DNA of 64,000 bases from Bostrychus sinensis (taxonomy: Eukaryota; Chordata; Actinopteri; Gobiiformes; Eleotridae), in NCBI GenBank assembly GCA_020698575.1, contig CM036241.1:35688855-35752854 (forward strand). Reading direction: 5' to 3'. Made by a program: the position numbers and the translations under genes. Positions 1 to 11,853 of the stretch are shown here, one piece after another. Numbering within the stretch: position 1 is the stretch's first letter; the number at the start of each line of letters is the position of its first letter. The notes beneath the pieces were generated by a model, which saw nothing but the letters and a program-made list of their open reading frames with translations, searched no databases and was not told the origin of the DNA.

Positions 1-420
1 GAAATTATACGGTGGTTTGCTTAAGTTATGACACAGTTCCGCATGTGCAGCTATGTTTTGTTACAAACAGAGTCTAACCCCTACACCGACTTTGCTTCAG
101 TTGCCATACAATATAATAAGTTTATCTAGTACTAAAGTTGACCCTAACAATAACCTTATTTGAAGGCATGGGATGTCTTACTGTGGAGTTTATTTGCACT
201 GTTTGTTTTATGGACAAGTAACTAACATGTGCAAATGAATAGCTTCTAGTTTCTAAAGCTGAAAGCAAAATATTACAGATATAAAAGTAGCTGTAATTAC
301 CCTACCTATCTGTTAACGTGATGTGGCTGGGATTTCTCAGTGCTCTGCAGTCTTTTTAGTCATGTTACCAAGTCATGAAATTGCTTTCATGTAGTTTTTT
401 TTTCTCCGTTCTTCAGATGA
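1..420. other. Upstream intergenic sequence
   Basis: AT-rich sequence upstream of the kbtbd8 promoter. I see no coding region, RNA gene or clear repeat in it. A tract of nine or more T near 395-403 lies just before the promoter elements. Confidence 0.5.
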
Positions 421-537
421 AAGAATCTGATTGGTTCATATTTCGGAGTTCCTCTGCTGATTGGCTCTTTCTTGTTTCCGGGGGCTCCTGTGCTTTCACT
501 GACGTTTCTCGGTCTGCCCCAAGACAGACTGGAGAGA
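421..537 (+). promoter_or_regulatory. Probable kbtbd8 promoter with paired inverted CCAAT boxes
   Basis: Two inverted CCAAT boxes (ATTGG) lie at 431-435 and 461-465, exactly 30 bp apart. Regularly spaced CCAAT boxes are the usual arrangement for NF-Y at TATA-less promoters. A GTTTCCGG motif near 475-482 fits an ETS-type site. No TATA box is seen. The elements lie 75-110 bp before the start codon at 538, so the 5'UTR would be short. The role is inferred from motif placement only. Confidence 0.5.
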
Positions 538-553
538 ATGGCTGCCAGTGGAG
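538..553 (+). CDS. kbtbd8: kbtbd8 coding exon 1 (start exon)
   Basis: This 16-nt coding part encodes MAASG and one base of the next codon. The donor is GAG|GTTAGC at 554. Joined to exon 2 it gives MAASGEVGK. It is too short to be found as an open reading frame and is inferred from phase, donor and family N-terminus. Confidence 0.8.
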
Positions 554-3500
554 GTTAGCAAAAATCATTGTTTTGTACACCGGTCTGACTAAAAATAGCG
601 CCTCTCGCTTGTAATGTATCTGTTTATAATATATTGTGATAATAGTGTCTACGCTGATTGCAAGAGTTGTGACATGTTCCTTTTTTTTAAATGAGGTCAA
701 GCGATAAACGACTTCTCAAAATTGTTGGTAATGGTTAGCCAGCTAAGCGGCTAGTGTTAGCTGTCTGGCTAACTTTCGACCGGTTAGCGTTAGCTCCGAG
801 TGCACAGCTGATTGTGTAAACATTTCTTTAAGAGACGGGGCAACGGCACAGTGCGCTTGGCACTGTCGTGTCGTCGCTTGTTCTACTATGTTTGACAGAG
901 GGCAAAGTTTTGTTTCTTCAAAATATGATTCCCGAAGCACAAAACAGTTCATGTTTTATTATGTTGTGTTACAGATTTGTTACTAGCATTAGCTAGCTCC
1001 CTAGCTCTCTGCTAAAAGTTGAGCACTGATGCTGCTGACCAAAAATAACCACAAAACCTTATGCGTTTCTTCGAGAAGTAGATACTGAACAAGTAAACGG
1101 CAAGGGTATTAATTATTTTTGCTGTTGCAATGTCGTTTTTTACACAAATAGTAAGGCTCACATTGACTTGAAGACCGAGCAGGATCGAGTTAATATTAGC
1201 AGGCTAGCTACCACCTGGCTAGACAGTAGTTTTCTTATCACTTGTAGCGAGTCTTTGTCGTGCCAGACAGTTAGCTTTGGACAGCACGGCTGCTGGTCAA
1301 GTGTTATTGTTCAACATGTTTAGATAATACATCTCACACATAAGGTACAAGGTAAAGTGATATGCTGTGTGCACAAACTGGCACAACACATGCCATTTTT
1401 TTTATATTCAGAGTGAGCTTGGTAAATGGCTAAATGTATTTGCAGAAGTCAAACCCTAGTGTTTGCACTGTTTAATCTGTCTGTTCTACTGATTTGCTTG
1501 GCTTAATAAAGATGTTGAACTACCTCTTTTTATCTAACATTCATGTTAGTTTAACACGGTCTACAGATTAAACTCAACTACTTGTGATTTTTATTCTTGT
1601 TTTTTGTATTTTTATCTCTATATTATATTATTATACTATTATATTTGCTGTATTGCACCTTACTAATATTGCATGGCTGTATACCTAATATTTTGTTACT
1701 TTGCGAAGTTGCTGCTAGAACTTGAATTTCCTTCGGAATCAATAAAGTATCTATGTACTTTATCTAATGTTAATAATGTTCTCACTCTGTTCATACTCAG
1801 AGGTAGGAAAGCTGTTACAAGTACAGAATGGAACACCACCAAGCACCAACTTCAATGGGGTAGATGCTGTCCATGCCTGCAACATCCTTCAGCAGCTCAA
1901 AGCCTTGTATGATGAAGCACAGCTCACAGACATTGTAGTAGAAGTGGACCATGGCAAGACCTTTTCATGTCATCGAAATGTCCTTGCAGCAATCAGCCCA
2001 TACTTTAGGTACAGTATATTTATATTTGTACAAACTTTGTTTATCTGGCTTCTGTAAATTAATGTCTGTTTTGCAGAATAGACAAAATTACAAATATTAC
2101 TGCCCCTAGAAACCTAATCAGGACTGTTAATTTGATATAAAAATGCATTTTAAAACTAAGAGAGAGAAAAAAAAATGCCTTTAAAATATATTATTATTAT
2201 TAAAATAATAATAATTATTATTATATTAGTAATTGTTAGCTCTAGTTGCACAGCAAGTCTTTTATTTGCATAAGCCAACAACAGTTAAGAATAAGTGATG
2301 TAGTGCTGTAAACAGGGGAACTAGATTTGAAACACTTAACATTTAAAACTATTATTTATACTCCATTTAATTATATTGCCCAACATTTGTCAATTGAAGT
2401 TTTACTTGTTGAGCCCAGGTGAGCGTGGCAGCTGGATGGGTAATTTTTATTGTAGCGGCACTTAAAATCCAAACCATTTTATTAATAATAGTTCATTTAG
2501 CTGAAAACAGTTTTACCCTTGGGCATTTTTATAATTTTTAGTGGATAAATAATGGTCTTCAGGGACCCTAATTTAATTTAGATCAACTTTTATGTACAAC
2601 GGAATAGCTCAGTTGGTAGAGTTGTGGCGCATATGCATGGCAACTACTGCCTGCCTTGGGGCCTGTGGGTTAGGGTCCGGTCTCTGATACCAGCTGAATG
2701 TCTCTCCCCGCACTCTCCTTCATGATTTCCTGTCACTTATCTACTGCACTATTCAATAAAGCCGATAAAGGTCCAACAAATATCTCTATCAAAAAAGTGT
2801 CAGTTGTGAGTGGACACAGATCAAAAAGGCCCGCAGATCACAGGTAGAGTCACTGTGTGGAGCAGCAAACTAAACTTAATGATCATTATTAGTTCTCTTG
2901 ACATCGATAGGTCTCAAAGGGCAAATGCAACATTTTGTTTTGGTCAGACTTGTGTTTTGAAAATAACTCACTCAAACAGCAAATGACAGCAAAGGACCAG
3001 TAGTGCACTACTAGAAACACTACAGTATTTACACAGTGTTGTAAAAATCTGTGATTTTATGGGATTTAATGCAAATATATTGGAATTAATGGTTTTATAT
3101 GGTAATAAATGAAAATAAACTATTTATAGCTGTCCATTGATGGGGGGAAATATACTGTAGCATAACAACCAGATTTTATGCAAATACACTTGAAAGTCTA
3201 TGATACTTCTCAATCATACATAGCACAATGTTGTGCTTAGGCCAAGGTGGGCTGGCAAATTATTGAAACAAGCAAGGGCCTTTAATAGGGATAGAGTCTG
3301 ACAGTCATGCCAACACTTCTGAATCTGAATCCACCAGGTGGAGGGGACTATGTGCATCTGAGGCCCTTGCACCTGTAGCCTCAATCATCCAAAGCCAAAT
3401 CCACATCAGCTGCATACAGAACTTTACTGTTCTGTTTTAATGTTCTTAGAAAGAATTTACAATAAAAGAATAAACCCATATCTTTTGAAATCTCACGTTT

Positions 3501-6500
3501 TCTAATTATCTATTTTGCATGCATGTCTGCTCACAAGAAAACAATGTTTATGATTGGATGTGATACAGTTTGCTTAAATTACTCCTAATTTCCAGTGATT
3601 CCCATAGACCATTTGCAGTTTTTTTTTTTTTTTTTTTTTTTTCTTTTGGACATTTTACAGAAATTTACTAGAAATATTCCACCCCTTTGCAACCCTATTT
3701 ACACTGTCTATGCTGCACAAATGAGTTTGTACAAACAAAGTGAGGGTTCTTGGCTTGTATGAATGAGGAACAAAATAAAAAGGAGTTGCATGTTAAAACA
3801 AATTAATGGAAAACCTCTCATGTAATACACACAGTATGTTAGGCTTTAGACTTGCCAGCTCAAATACACGACATTCATAGTTTGTCATGTTTACAGCATT
3901 AGCATTGTAACTTAAGAATATAAAAAGGTCATTTAATTGAGATAATGAGTAAATTATTATTGTTTTTATTAAAATAAAACTCAAAGCATCTGTGTTGTAC
4001 CATCATCAGGTCCATGTTCACCAGTGGCCTTACAGAAAGCAGCCAGCGTGAAGTTCGAATTGTTGGGGTGGAATCTGAATCCATGCATCTCGTCCTCGAC
4101 TATGCCTACACTTCCAGGGTCACGCTTTCCGAGTGCAATGTCCAGGCCCTGTTTACTGCAGCCAGCATTTTTCAGATCCCAGCCCTGCAGGACCAATGTG
4201 CCCAGTTCATGATCAGCAGACTGGACCCTCAGAACAGTATAGGGGTCTATATGTTTGCAGATGCGTATGGACACCAGGAGCTAAGGGAACGATCCCAGGA
4301 TTACATCCGCAAAAAGGTCAGTTGAACATGTGATAAATACTATTTGTCCTGGCTGGTAACTAAAATATGTGACCTAGGCACCTATCAATACCAACCCCAA
4401 AGACCCATCAACAACAGCATGCAATAAGTTGTCCTCAAATCCAAAACGTTCCATTTATATTTTTAATGTGTTTTTTAAGATGCCTGTTGTTAACTCCCCT
4501 AAATAAAACCGATGACTTGCTTTTGATTTGTTTTTGTTTTTTGTTTTTTTTGACAGTTTTTGTGTGTGTCCCGAGAGCAAGAGTTTCTCCAAATGACCAA
4601 GGACCAGTTGGTCAGCATTTTGAACAACGATGACCTAAATGTGGAAAAGGAAGAGCATGTCTATGAGAGCATTGTACGCTGGCTGGAACATGATCTTACT
4701 GGCCGTGAAGCCCACCTGGCAGAAGTCTTTTCCCAATGCATCCGTTTGCCTCTCCTTGATGAAGCCTTCTTAAATCGAATACCCGCCCCCTTTGCTTGTG
4801 CTCTGTCCATTTCTAAGGACCCCGCAGAGGCAAAAGCGCGCCTCACTGGCACCAACGGTTGCCCACAGCGCCTGGGGATGACTGCTTCAGAGATGGTCAT
4901 TTGTTTTGATGCCGCTCACAAACACTCAGGGAAGAAGCAGACGGTGCCTTGTCTGGATACAGCAACAGGAAGAGTGTTCAAGCTCTGCAAACCACCAAAT
5001 GATCTCCGAGAGGTCGGTATCCTGGTTTCCTCAGAGAATGACATCTACATTGCTGGAGGCTACAGACCAAGCAACAGTGAAGTTTCCATAGACCATCGAG
5101 CAGAGAGCGACTTCTGGCAGTACGAGCATGCTGGCAACAGATGGCTTCCACGTGCTCCTTTGCTGAGAGCGAGGATTGGCTGCAGACTTGTTCACTGCTG
5201 TGGAAAACTTTACGCGCTGGGTGGACGCGTATATGAAGGTGACGGGCGCAACGCATTGAAATCAGTGGAGTGCTATGACGCTAGGGACAACTGTTGGACA
5301 GCAGTCAGTCCTATGCCAGTGGCCATGGAGTTTCACAGTGCAGTGGAGTACAAAGACCGCATATATATTCTCCAAGGTGAGAGGCAAGGGGACTGCCAAA
5401 AGTAACAAAATAAAAAAATAAAAAAAATAATAACTTTTCTCTACACTATATAATTTTTGATTCAAGTCAACGGGTCAAAATTAAAACTGAAACAAAGAAT
5501 AAATCAGGACTAAAACAAGTCTAAACCGGGGCAAAACTGAGAAGTCACGACAAAAACTGATATTTTTGGTGCAGTGTTTTATTGAAAGCAATGATTTTAA
5601 ATGAACAATAATTTTGACTGTATATCTCTGTGAGATAGAGGACCTAAGGGTTATTGCGATACATTTATTTTCTTGCGATAAGGATATTACGCTTGTTGAT
5701 ATCACAACAACAATACATTTCCTATACCCTGTGCAGCCCAATATACTATGGATTTTTTGAGGCCGATACCAATGCCAATATTATGGAATAAAAAATACCC
5801 ATAACCATTATATCGGGCAATACAGTTTGAAGCATTTTTCTTTACATATGGCATGTACACCCAAGGCAGCTCATTAGACTAAACATATTACTTTTAAAAT
5901 GTAAACTGTTGTTGACTGTTATTGTACGGTAGCCTAACTGCTCAAAGCAGCAAGAAGTTAAAGATGAAGTTTTTGAGAAAAACATAGAGTCGATCCCACT
6001 CAAATTTACTGTGCAAGTAGAGCTTGGGGTGAGCTACAAAATGCATTTGATTTTATGTTCTACAAGGTCTGTGCCGTTTTGAGCGTTTCAAACCAAGATA
6101 TGGCAATTTTGGATGTTTCTTGGAGTTCTCAGGATTACCCACAGCAGCCATATTTTGTCCAATAATTTTCTAATGGGCTGTAGGGTTAGTTGGGCTCTAG
6201 TTTGAATCCCAGATGTGAAGCCAAAAACTGCACATTCTGTGCTGACCCCTAGGCCAGGTAAATGAAGGTTTGGCAGAGCTGATTTGGGACTTGTACACTA
6301 GTGTACAGTATGTTATAGCCCAGAATTTTTAATGTGGTCAATATAAGCAGTATTACTATTCCTAAAATGGTATATTTCTAAATGAAAATACATTTATCTC
6401 TACAAAAATATATTTTTTGTTATAGTTTATATTTAAAGGGTATATTATTATGCGTTTTGTATCTTTTTAAACCAGTCTTGGTCACCTCTAGAAGAGCATT

Positions 6501-7305
6501 GCATATTTCACAACCTTTAAACGCATTATTTGATGTTTTCAATAACTGCTTTACTTGTGTAGCCCTCTTTTAAGCAGAAACTGAGAACTCACTTCCTTAA
6601 ACTTTTTGTATGATGCCATTTCACTACAAAATGAAAAATAACTGTTAGGTATCAGTAGAAACAGAGCTGTACACCGTTTTTTGGATAAATAAAATAAGAG
6701 CAATAGAAGTTGAGGGCTTGTTTGGTCAGAGAAGGTATGTTTGTGAGGTGGAGATTATAATAGGGTAAAAAGCTCAGAAAAGTTGATTTGGCATAATAGG
6801 GGACATTTAATAATACTAAAATTATTATTTTTCTCCCACAGGTGAATATTTCTTCTATTTTGATCCCCGTAAAGACTATTGGAGCCATCTCCCCTCCATG
6901 TGTGTCCCTCGAAGCCAGGGTCTGGCTGCCTTGTATAAGAACTGCATCTACTACATCGCCGGCATCTGTAGGAATCACCAGCGCACCTTTACCGTGGAGG
7001 TGTACGACATCGAGAAGAACACATGGAGCCGCAAGAGAGACCTGCCTTTCGACCAAGCCACTAGCCCGTATATCAAGGCCATGCTGCTGCAAGGCAAGCT
7101 CCACCTGTTTGTCCGAGCCACACAGGTCATGGTTGAGAAGCACGTGTTCCGCACCAGCCGTAAAAACTCCCTTTACCAGTATGACGACGAGGCGGATGCA
7201 TGGACCAAAGTGTACGAGACCCCGGACCGTCTCTGGGATTTGGGTCGCCATTTTGAATGCGTGGTGGCCAAACTTTACCCACAGTGTCTACAGAAAGTGC
7301 TTTGA
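538..7305 (+). CDS. kbtbd8: Kelch repeat and BTB domain-containing protein 8 (complete, 5 coding exons, 604 aa)
   Basis: KBTBD8 is a substrate adaptor of CUL3 ubiquitin ligases. In vertebrates, CUL3-KBTBD8 monoubiquitylates TCOF1 and NOLC1 and supports neural crest specification (established knowledge). Coding exons: 538-553, 1801-2008, 4010-4316, 4557-5376, 6842-7305. All junctions are GT-AG, and the sum of 1815 nt gives 604 aa plus stop. The BTB domain covers about residues 37-145 (LTDIVVEV, FSCHRNVLAAISPYF), BACK about 150-260, and Kelch repeats about 330-600 (AGGYRP, ALGGRVYEGDGRN, VECYDARDNCW). The protein ends LYPQCLQKVL, as I recall human KBTBD8 (601 aa) doing. The start exon encodes only MAASG plus one base. 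It was chosen because it joins in phase to exon 2 and resembles the family's N-terminus. No frameshift or missing motif was seen. Confidence 0.95.
554..1800 (+). other. kbtbd8 intron 1
   Basis: A 1.25 kb intron with several GCTAGC/GTTAGC-rich stretches (for example 733-790 and 985-1010). I see no TIRs, SINE or exon in it. Confidence 0.6.
1801..2008 (+). CDS. kbtbd8: kbtbd8 coding exon 2 (first half of BTB domain)
   Basis: The acceptor is TCATACTCAG|AG and the donor is TTTAG|GTACAG. It encodes the N-terminal linker and the start of the BTB fold, including LTDIVVEVDHGKTF and the CHRNVLAA helix. The exon ends after two bases of an arginine codon, completed by exon 3. Confidence 0.93.
2598..2790 (+). 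mobile_element. tRNA-derived SINE
   Basis: The head carries a pol III A-box (TAGCTCAGTTGGTAGA) and a degenerate B-box (GGGTTAGGGTCC), so it is tRNA-like. It is followed by a non-tRNA body with TGAATGTCTCTCCCC, TGATTTCCTGTCACT and a tail with CAATAAAGCCGATAAAGG. A second member of the same family lies at about 15106-15280, and a broken head lies at about 27815-27845. It is degenerate and so not a functional tRNA gene. Confidence 0.75.
3619..3642. repeat. T24 homopolymer
   Basis: Uninterrupted T run in kbtbd8 intron 2. It may be the A-tail of a minus-strand retroposon, but no body was recognised. Confidence 0.8.
4010..4316 (+). CDS. kbtbd8: kbtbd8 coding exon 3 (second half of BTB, start of BACK)
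   Basis: The acceptor is CATCATCAG|G and the donor is AAAAAG|GTCAGT. It encodes SMFTSGLTES, the rest of the BTB dimerisation fold and the 3-box/BACK entry, ending RKK at residue 177. Confidence 0.95.
4557..5376 (+). CDS. kbtbd8: kbtbd8 coding exon 4 (BACK domain and first Kelch repeats)
   Basis: The acceptor is TTTGACAG|TTT and the donor is CTCCAAG|GTGAGA. This largest exon (820 nt) carries BACK (LTKDQLVSIL-type helix, VYESIVRWLEHD) and the first Kelch blades (NDIYIAGGYRP, LYALGGRVYEG). The open frame runs a few codons past the donor into the intron; that extension is not coding. Confidence 0.95.
5377..6841 (+). other. kbtbd8 intron 4
   Basis: About 1.5 kb, mostly mobile-element remnants: a fragment resembling teleost hAT elements with a GCAGCCCAATATA-type end (about 5560-5745), a second AT-rich fragment with GGCCGATACC and ATATCGGGC (about 5755-5830), and a MITE at about 6432-6815. 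Confidence 0.5.
6432..6815 (+). mobile_element. MITE with TTAAAGGG-type ends, directly upstream of kbtbd8 exon 5
   Basis: The left end reads TTTAAAGGGTATATTATTAT and the right end GTTGATTTGGCATAATAGGG. Internal parts (CTTGGTCACCTCTAGAA, CCTTAAACTTTTTGTATGAT, AACAGAGCTGTACACC) recur in copies at about 29244-29790, 37895-38292 and 56660-57090. The right end is about 25 bp before the exon 5 acceptor at 6840-6841. Confidence 0.65.
6842..7305 (+). CDS. kbtbd8: kbtbd8 coding exon 5 (C-terminal Kelch repeats and stop)
   Basis: The acceptor is TTCTCCCACAG|G. The exon encodes the last Kelch blades (IYYIAGICRNHQ, VEVYDIEKNTWSR, NSLYQYDDEADAW) and the C-terminal LYPQCLQKVL, with TGA at 7303-7305. A MITE end lies about 25 bp before the acceptor. 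Confidence 0.95.
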
Positions 7306-9735
7306 TGAGTCAGAAGTGTTTGTGAAACCAATTGATGAGGCAGAGGGAGTAGTTTGACCGTGCCTGCCTTGTGCCTGGTGTTTCCTTGGGTTTGCACCAC
7401 AAGGACATTTTTTTTTTTTGTAGTTAGGTCTTAAGTTGTTCAATTTTTGTTTCAAAGTGATCAAAATCGGGGGTGCTTTTAAAGATTGCAGTATTTTTTT
7501 TGTCTAACAGCACCGACTACCCACACTGATGCTAGCAAAACCGTACAATGAATCATAAGTGCAATTATGCTATTTTTTGCTTATTGTTGAGCCATCTTCT
7601 ATTTTTGTTTCAGATACATATAGGTATAGGAAATTTACAAATGATAAGCATGCAGGTGAGTGTAATGAGGGAAGTTAAAGGCTCCCTCTGACGATGTGGA
7701 TGCTAGATGTCAAAATAAGCAACATAGATATATATATATAAATAACTATATAAAGTCTATATTCATACGGGTAAGATGAGAACCGTAGCTCACTAGTTGG
7801 TTTGCTGGCTCTAAAGTTTGTGTGTTTAGTCTTTCTGCAACTCATTTTAGAGATGATTTTTAATTTGATGTGTGCTTTGACATTTACTTTAGAGTTTTTG
7901 AAGCTTGTATGATATTTTTATGGCCCCCGCTTCCCTCACATTTGTCATTGTGTCAAACAGTACCCCTTCGTGTGGCTCCCAAGCTATTTTTAAGTTTTTC
8001 CTGACATTTCAGTTGCATGGGGGCTTACTCTTTAAATGTTGGCATCCATTTTGTGTCACGTGCGAAAAGAACTTAAGTGAAATTGAAAGAATACTCACTC
8101 TCCACATTGGAGAAATAAGGATAGCGTCAAATTTGTGGCAACACTAAGTGGTTCAGACCAACTAACAGGTTTACCTCAGAAATCTCAGAAATATTTGACT
8201 TGGAGAAAAGGGACATTTTAGGCCATAGTGTTGAAGCATATGAGTGCTATAGTAAGCTCTATTGAGTTGTTCTCCAACATCTTCTGATCATTTAAAATGT
8301 TCATCGGCAGCCAAAACACACACTTGAGGACTTGTTCTAGTTGATCTGGACAAGGGGTTTTGTGGTAGCAATAACTAACAGAACTGTGATTAGGCTATCT
8401 TATGTTCTATTACCTTAGTAAAAGTGCATTAATTATTGTGTGAGAATCGCTAATATTCATATGTTTGTTTGGGTGTTGCATGGGTGCAGACTTGAAGTGA
8501 TCCGTAATTTAGTGCAGATCATCTGGGATGCCAATGTGCCTGTGGCCAGAAAGGGGGCATCAGAATTAATAACTGTTTCTCCTGATGAAGAATAGTCTTA
8601 ATCAGCTTTGCACTGAATCACTCTCCACTTCAGTGGTCCTTCACTGCAAACTTTACGAAGCACCCTCCTAAAATGCTACAGACTATATACAGGTGAGGGT
8701 GACCTGGGCTGTCTAATTCATCTAACGGCCACGAACCTGACTTCATCCCATCACACAGAGGACACAACTGTTGGTGCTGCTTTTTTATTTTGACAATCTT
8801 GTATAGAAGTAATCCCACCACTGAGTGGCGTTCCTTGTCAGTGTGACATTTTCAGTGCCGTCTATATCCTCATGCAAGTTCCTGTGTCATCTTTGCACTA
8901 CACATTTCCCTCCTTGTATCTTAAAGAAATGTACCCCTCTATTACCAGAAGGTTTTCCAACCCAATAGCAATCATCTAAGGAATTTCTAAGGAAACGCTA
9001 ACATTTAGTAAAGACTTGTCTAACTTCTCCAGGAGAAGAACCACCAATACTATTTTTAAATTGACCTAACTATAGCCCGCATCAAGGATAAGCAAAGGTT
9101 TGAGCTTCATCCACATGTCTACAGACGGCCATTGGAGAACCAGGAACGGAGAACTCTCAGGATTTCTACTGATACACAGTACTGTATTTAAATGTTTTGT
9201 TATGTGTAATATACTGTACTATAGGTTTGCTGTACTTGCACAGTTTTATAAACTCTTCAGTTTCTTTTATAACTTGAAAACTAGATGTGATTTCTTTGTT
9301 GTCAGTGGTTTTATGTAATGACCTTTTTAGTTATGGTAGAGTAATCCTGCTCCTATAAGAAATAATTACTACCCACGCAGTAATGCGTTTTAATTTCTTT
9401 TCTCCTCTGTAGCATAGTAGTTCATTTAACTAAAGATAAGCATTACAGGTTACACAACGTCAGTTTCTCATTCCCACACCAGTCACATTGTACAACAAGC
9501 TAACAAACAGCTGTCTGTATTCAATCATTTGTGGTCTTGGGCTCCAATACATTGCTTTTCTTTCTTTTTTTTTTCTGCCATCCATTTGCGTTGTTTCTAG
9601 GTGCTATTCCATTGTGCTAGCAATGCATTTCTTTCCTCTGGTTTACTTTGCTGTTTCGTCTGTCTGGGTTATGGGAATTAGTGGTGGTTGAGCTCAACTG
9701 TGAAATTCACATTGCACATAATTTGAAAATAAAAT
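7306..9735 (+). other. Probable kbtbd8 3'UTR, AATAAA at 9728-9733
   Basis: About 2.4 kb after the stop codon has few repeat signs. It ends with AATAAA at 9728-9733, followed by T/G-rich sequence as expected for a poly(A) site. An AT microsatellite-like patch lies near 7727-7755. No other coding region was supported here. Transcript end is inferred. Confidence 0.45.
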
Positions 9736-9899
9736 GATAGAAATTTGTCTTTGTTGAGTCATTTGAACATGCACAACACTGCAGCTTTACAGTATCTGTC
9801 ATGTTCTGCCCCACTAAAATGCAAATGAGAAAGTTTAGTCCACTGTGTGCACTCGGAGCTTATTGAGAGACACGTGATAAAACGTCAATAGTGCAGTCT

Positions 9900-9966
9900 C
9901 CTCAAAGTTTGTTCACAAGCCAACTTCAGTGCAGTGGAACTCTGGGACGAAGGCGCGCACTGGAAG
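9900..9966 (+). other. Candidate non-coding exon 1 of the monocarboxylate transporter gene
   Basis: A CpG-containing segment (GGACGAAGGCGCGCACTGG) ends in a strong donor, GGAAG|GTAAGAT, with GT at 9967-9968. The next clear acceptor is 11631-11632, four bases before the transporter's start codon. SLC16A genes often have an untranslated first exon. The start of the exon is not defined by the sequence. Confidence 0.45.
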
Positions 9967-10474
9967 GTAAGATCCACCCAAAACGCTGCTCCTCGACATT
10001 TTTTACAGCGTCTTTGCTACAGGACGCTGTGAATTTCCGCACATAGCTTAGCGAAGTGTTTCCTTTGTGTCACTGAGTTTTGTCATTGACCACGTGGGCT
10101 GTGCGTGTTTTCCAAATCCTGTGATGCCCGAGCTTAACACACTTTAAATTATGATTTGAAGGCTCCACAGCATCCACATGGTAAGATTAAACCAAAAAGT
10201 GACCGCGTAACAAGGCCAGACTGGGACTGTACCGAGTAGAGACACAGATGTCCTTGTAGCCTACTTTGTGCTGGGAATTATCACGAGGGTTGCTCCAAAT
10301 TGATCGATTGATTTGTAACGATGTGTGATCTGTGATTGTCCAGCCTGCTGTTGTCACTTATCTTAAATGCCTTTTGATCTAGGCTATCCACCAGTAGGCT
10401 TCAAATTCACAAAATATAAAGCACATTATTTTTACACTTCGCCTACTTGTGCAAGGGTTTGCAATTGTAATGGT

Positions 10475-11597
10475 CAGAGGTGAAAGAAGTACTCAAAATC
10501 TGTAAATGAGTAACTGTACTCTTACTTTAATAGGCTATATTATCCTATCACGCAAGTAGAATAAAAAAAAGGTATACTCAACAAAAATGCCATTTAGGCT
10601 AAGTAAAGGTAAAAGGTACTGAATATAACGATTAGTAATGTACACATTAATGTACAAATCACTTACTAAACCAAAAACCTCTATCTCTGACTGTTTGTTT
10701 TCGAAGAATGCTATTGAAATAAAGAGTTATTATATTAATATTATTATTATTATAAGAAAAAATGGAAATTCAGCCTCGTGCTGACCCCAAGCCTGGATAA
10801 ATGAAGGGCATTCAGAGTATAACATATACCAGACACATCAGAGTTATTCACTGTGGAGACCCCCAAAGAAAAGGGTCTTTGTTTTACGATGAGCGCCCCC
10901 CTCCACAGACATTTGTCAGTATATAGCCCTCAGTGAAAAAAAGTTTGGACACCCTTGATTTTAGTAACACACTTTATATTCTACTTCACTAAAATATTAT
11001 CCATTACTGAGTACTTTTCTGACTTCATTTATCTGTTCTCTGTGTTTTAACTCCTGCATAAAACCCCTTACCGTTGGTGAAGTTCTAACTACTGCCCCTT
11101 ATTTGAATGATTTGTATAAAAGCAAATGACAAAGGACATTTGGTCTGGCCCAGAGCCAAAGACAGTTTCTGCATATTTTCATTACATCATTGAACATCAA
11201 TGGCTACAAAATAATTTGTACTCCTGAGTAGTTTTTATGAGAGTATTTTGTTTATTTATTTATTTATTTATTTATTTATTTTTGAGTATTGTTTAACCCT
11301 AGTACTTTCACTTGTAATTGGGTATGTTTTGACCATGTAACAGAAATTTCTGGAAGCTACTTTTTGTACCTCTGCCTGTGAGGCACTGCAGTACGAATCA
11401 ATTTGCTCATGAGGTTAGAAGATACCATTGATCTCATTTGGAGACTTTCAAAAGTAAAAGAAGCAAAATAATACTTTTTTCTTCAGTAAATGAATTAAGG
11501 AAGTAAGTGCTGTATGTTGCATTCCCAAAATGCAGCCAACTGAAGTAAAGCACTTGAGTAAAAGTAGCCTGTATAGTTAGCCTACTTTCCACCACTG
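10475..11597. mobile_element. Probable non-autonomous DNA element with AGTACTTTTAC-type ends
   Basis: The left end has CAGAGGTGAAAGAAGTACTC. The right end carries CACTTGAGTAAAAGTAGCC and TTCCACCACTG, so the ends are inverted and related. Similar ends occur at about 19006-19178 and 29058-29180. The interior contains another repeat patch (TTTGGACACCCTTG near 10955) and a TTTA microsatellite, so it may be nested. The right end is 34 bp before the acceptor of the transporter's start exon. Confidence 0.45.
11251..11281. repeat. (TTTA)n microsatellite
   Basis: About eight tandem TTTA units within the element at 10475-11597. Confidence 0.85.
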
Positions 11598-11636
11598 CTG
11601 CTGTGTGAACTTGCTCTTGTGTGTTTGTCCAGGAAC

Positions 11637-11853
11637 ATGGCTCCTGCAGAGGTGAAGGAGCAGACCCACAGAGTTCTGGATGGCGGCTGGGGCTGGATGG
11701 TTGTGCTTGGGGCACACATTTCAATTGGATTTGCATATGCCACACCAAAGTACCTCTCCGTCTTCTTTAAGGACATCCAGACTGAATTGATGAGCAGCTA
11801 CAGTGATATAGCATGGATTTCCTCCATCATGCTGGCTGCAATGTATGCTGGAG
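11637..11853 (+). CDS. MCT gene coding exon with start codon
   Basis: The acceptor TTTGTCCAG lies at 11624-11632 and ATG is at 11637. The exon encodes the N-terminus, the DGGWGW motif, TM1 with K38 and the start of TM2. The donor is GCTGGAG|GTGAGA. It is not contained in the downstream duplication. Confidence 0.93.

Larger units (their letters stand above)
2009..4009 (+). other. kbtbd8 intron 2
   Basis: A 2 kb AT-rich intron. It holds a TTA/TAA-rich low-complexity patch (2185-2235), a tRNA-derived SINE (about 2598-2790) and a T24 tract (3619-3642). Nothing else was recognised. Confidence 0.6.

Noticed and set aside
2598..2690. tRNA gene-like A-box and B-box sequence (also at 15106 and 22065)
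   Set aside because: The heads are degenerate, cannot form a proper cloverleaf as read, and continue into SINE bodies.
5377..5405. Continuation of kbtbd8 exon 4 frame to a stop
   Set aside because: The family sequence resumes precisely at 6842 after a GT-AG intron, so the extension is intronic.
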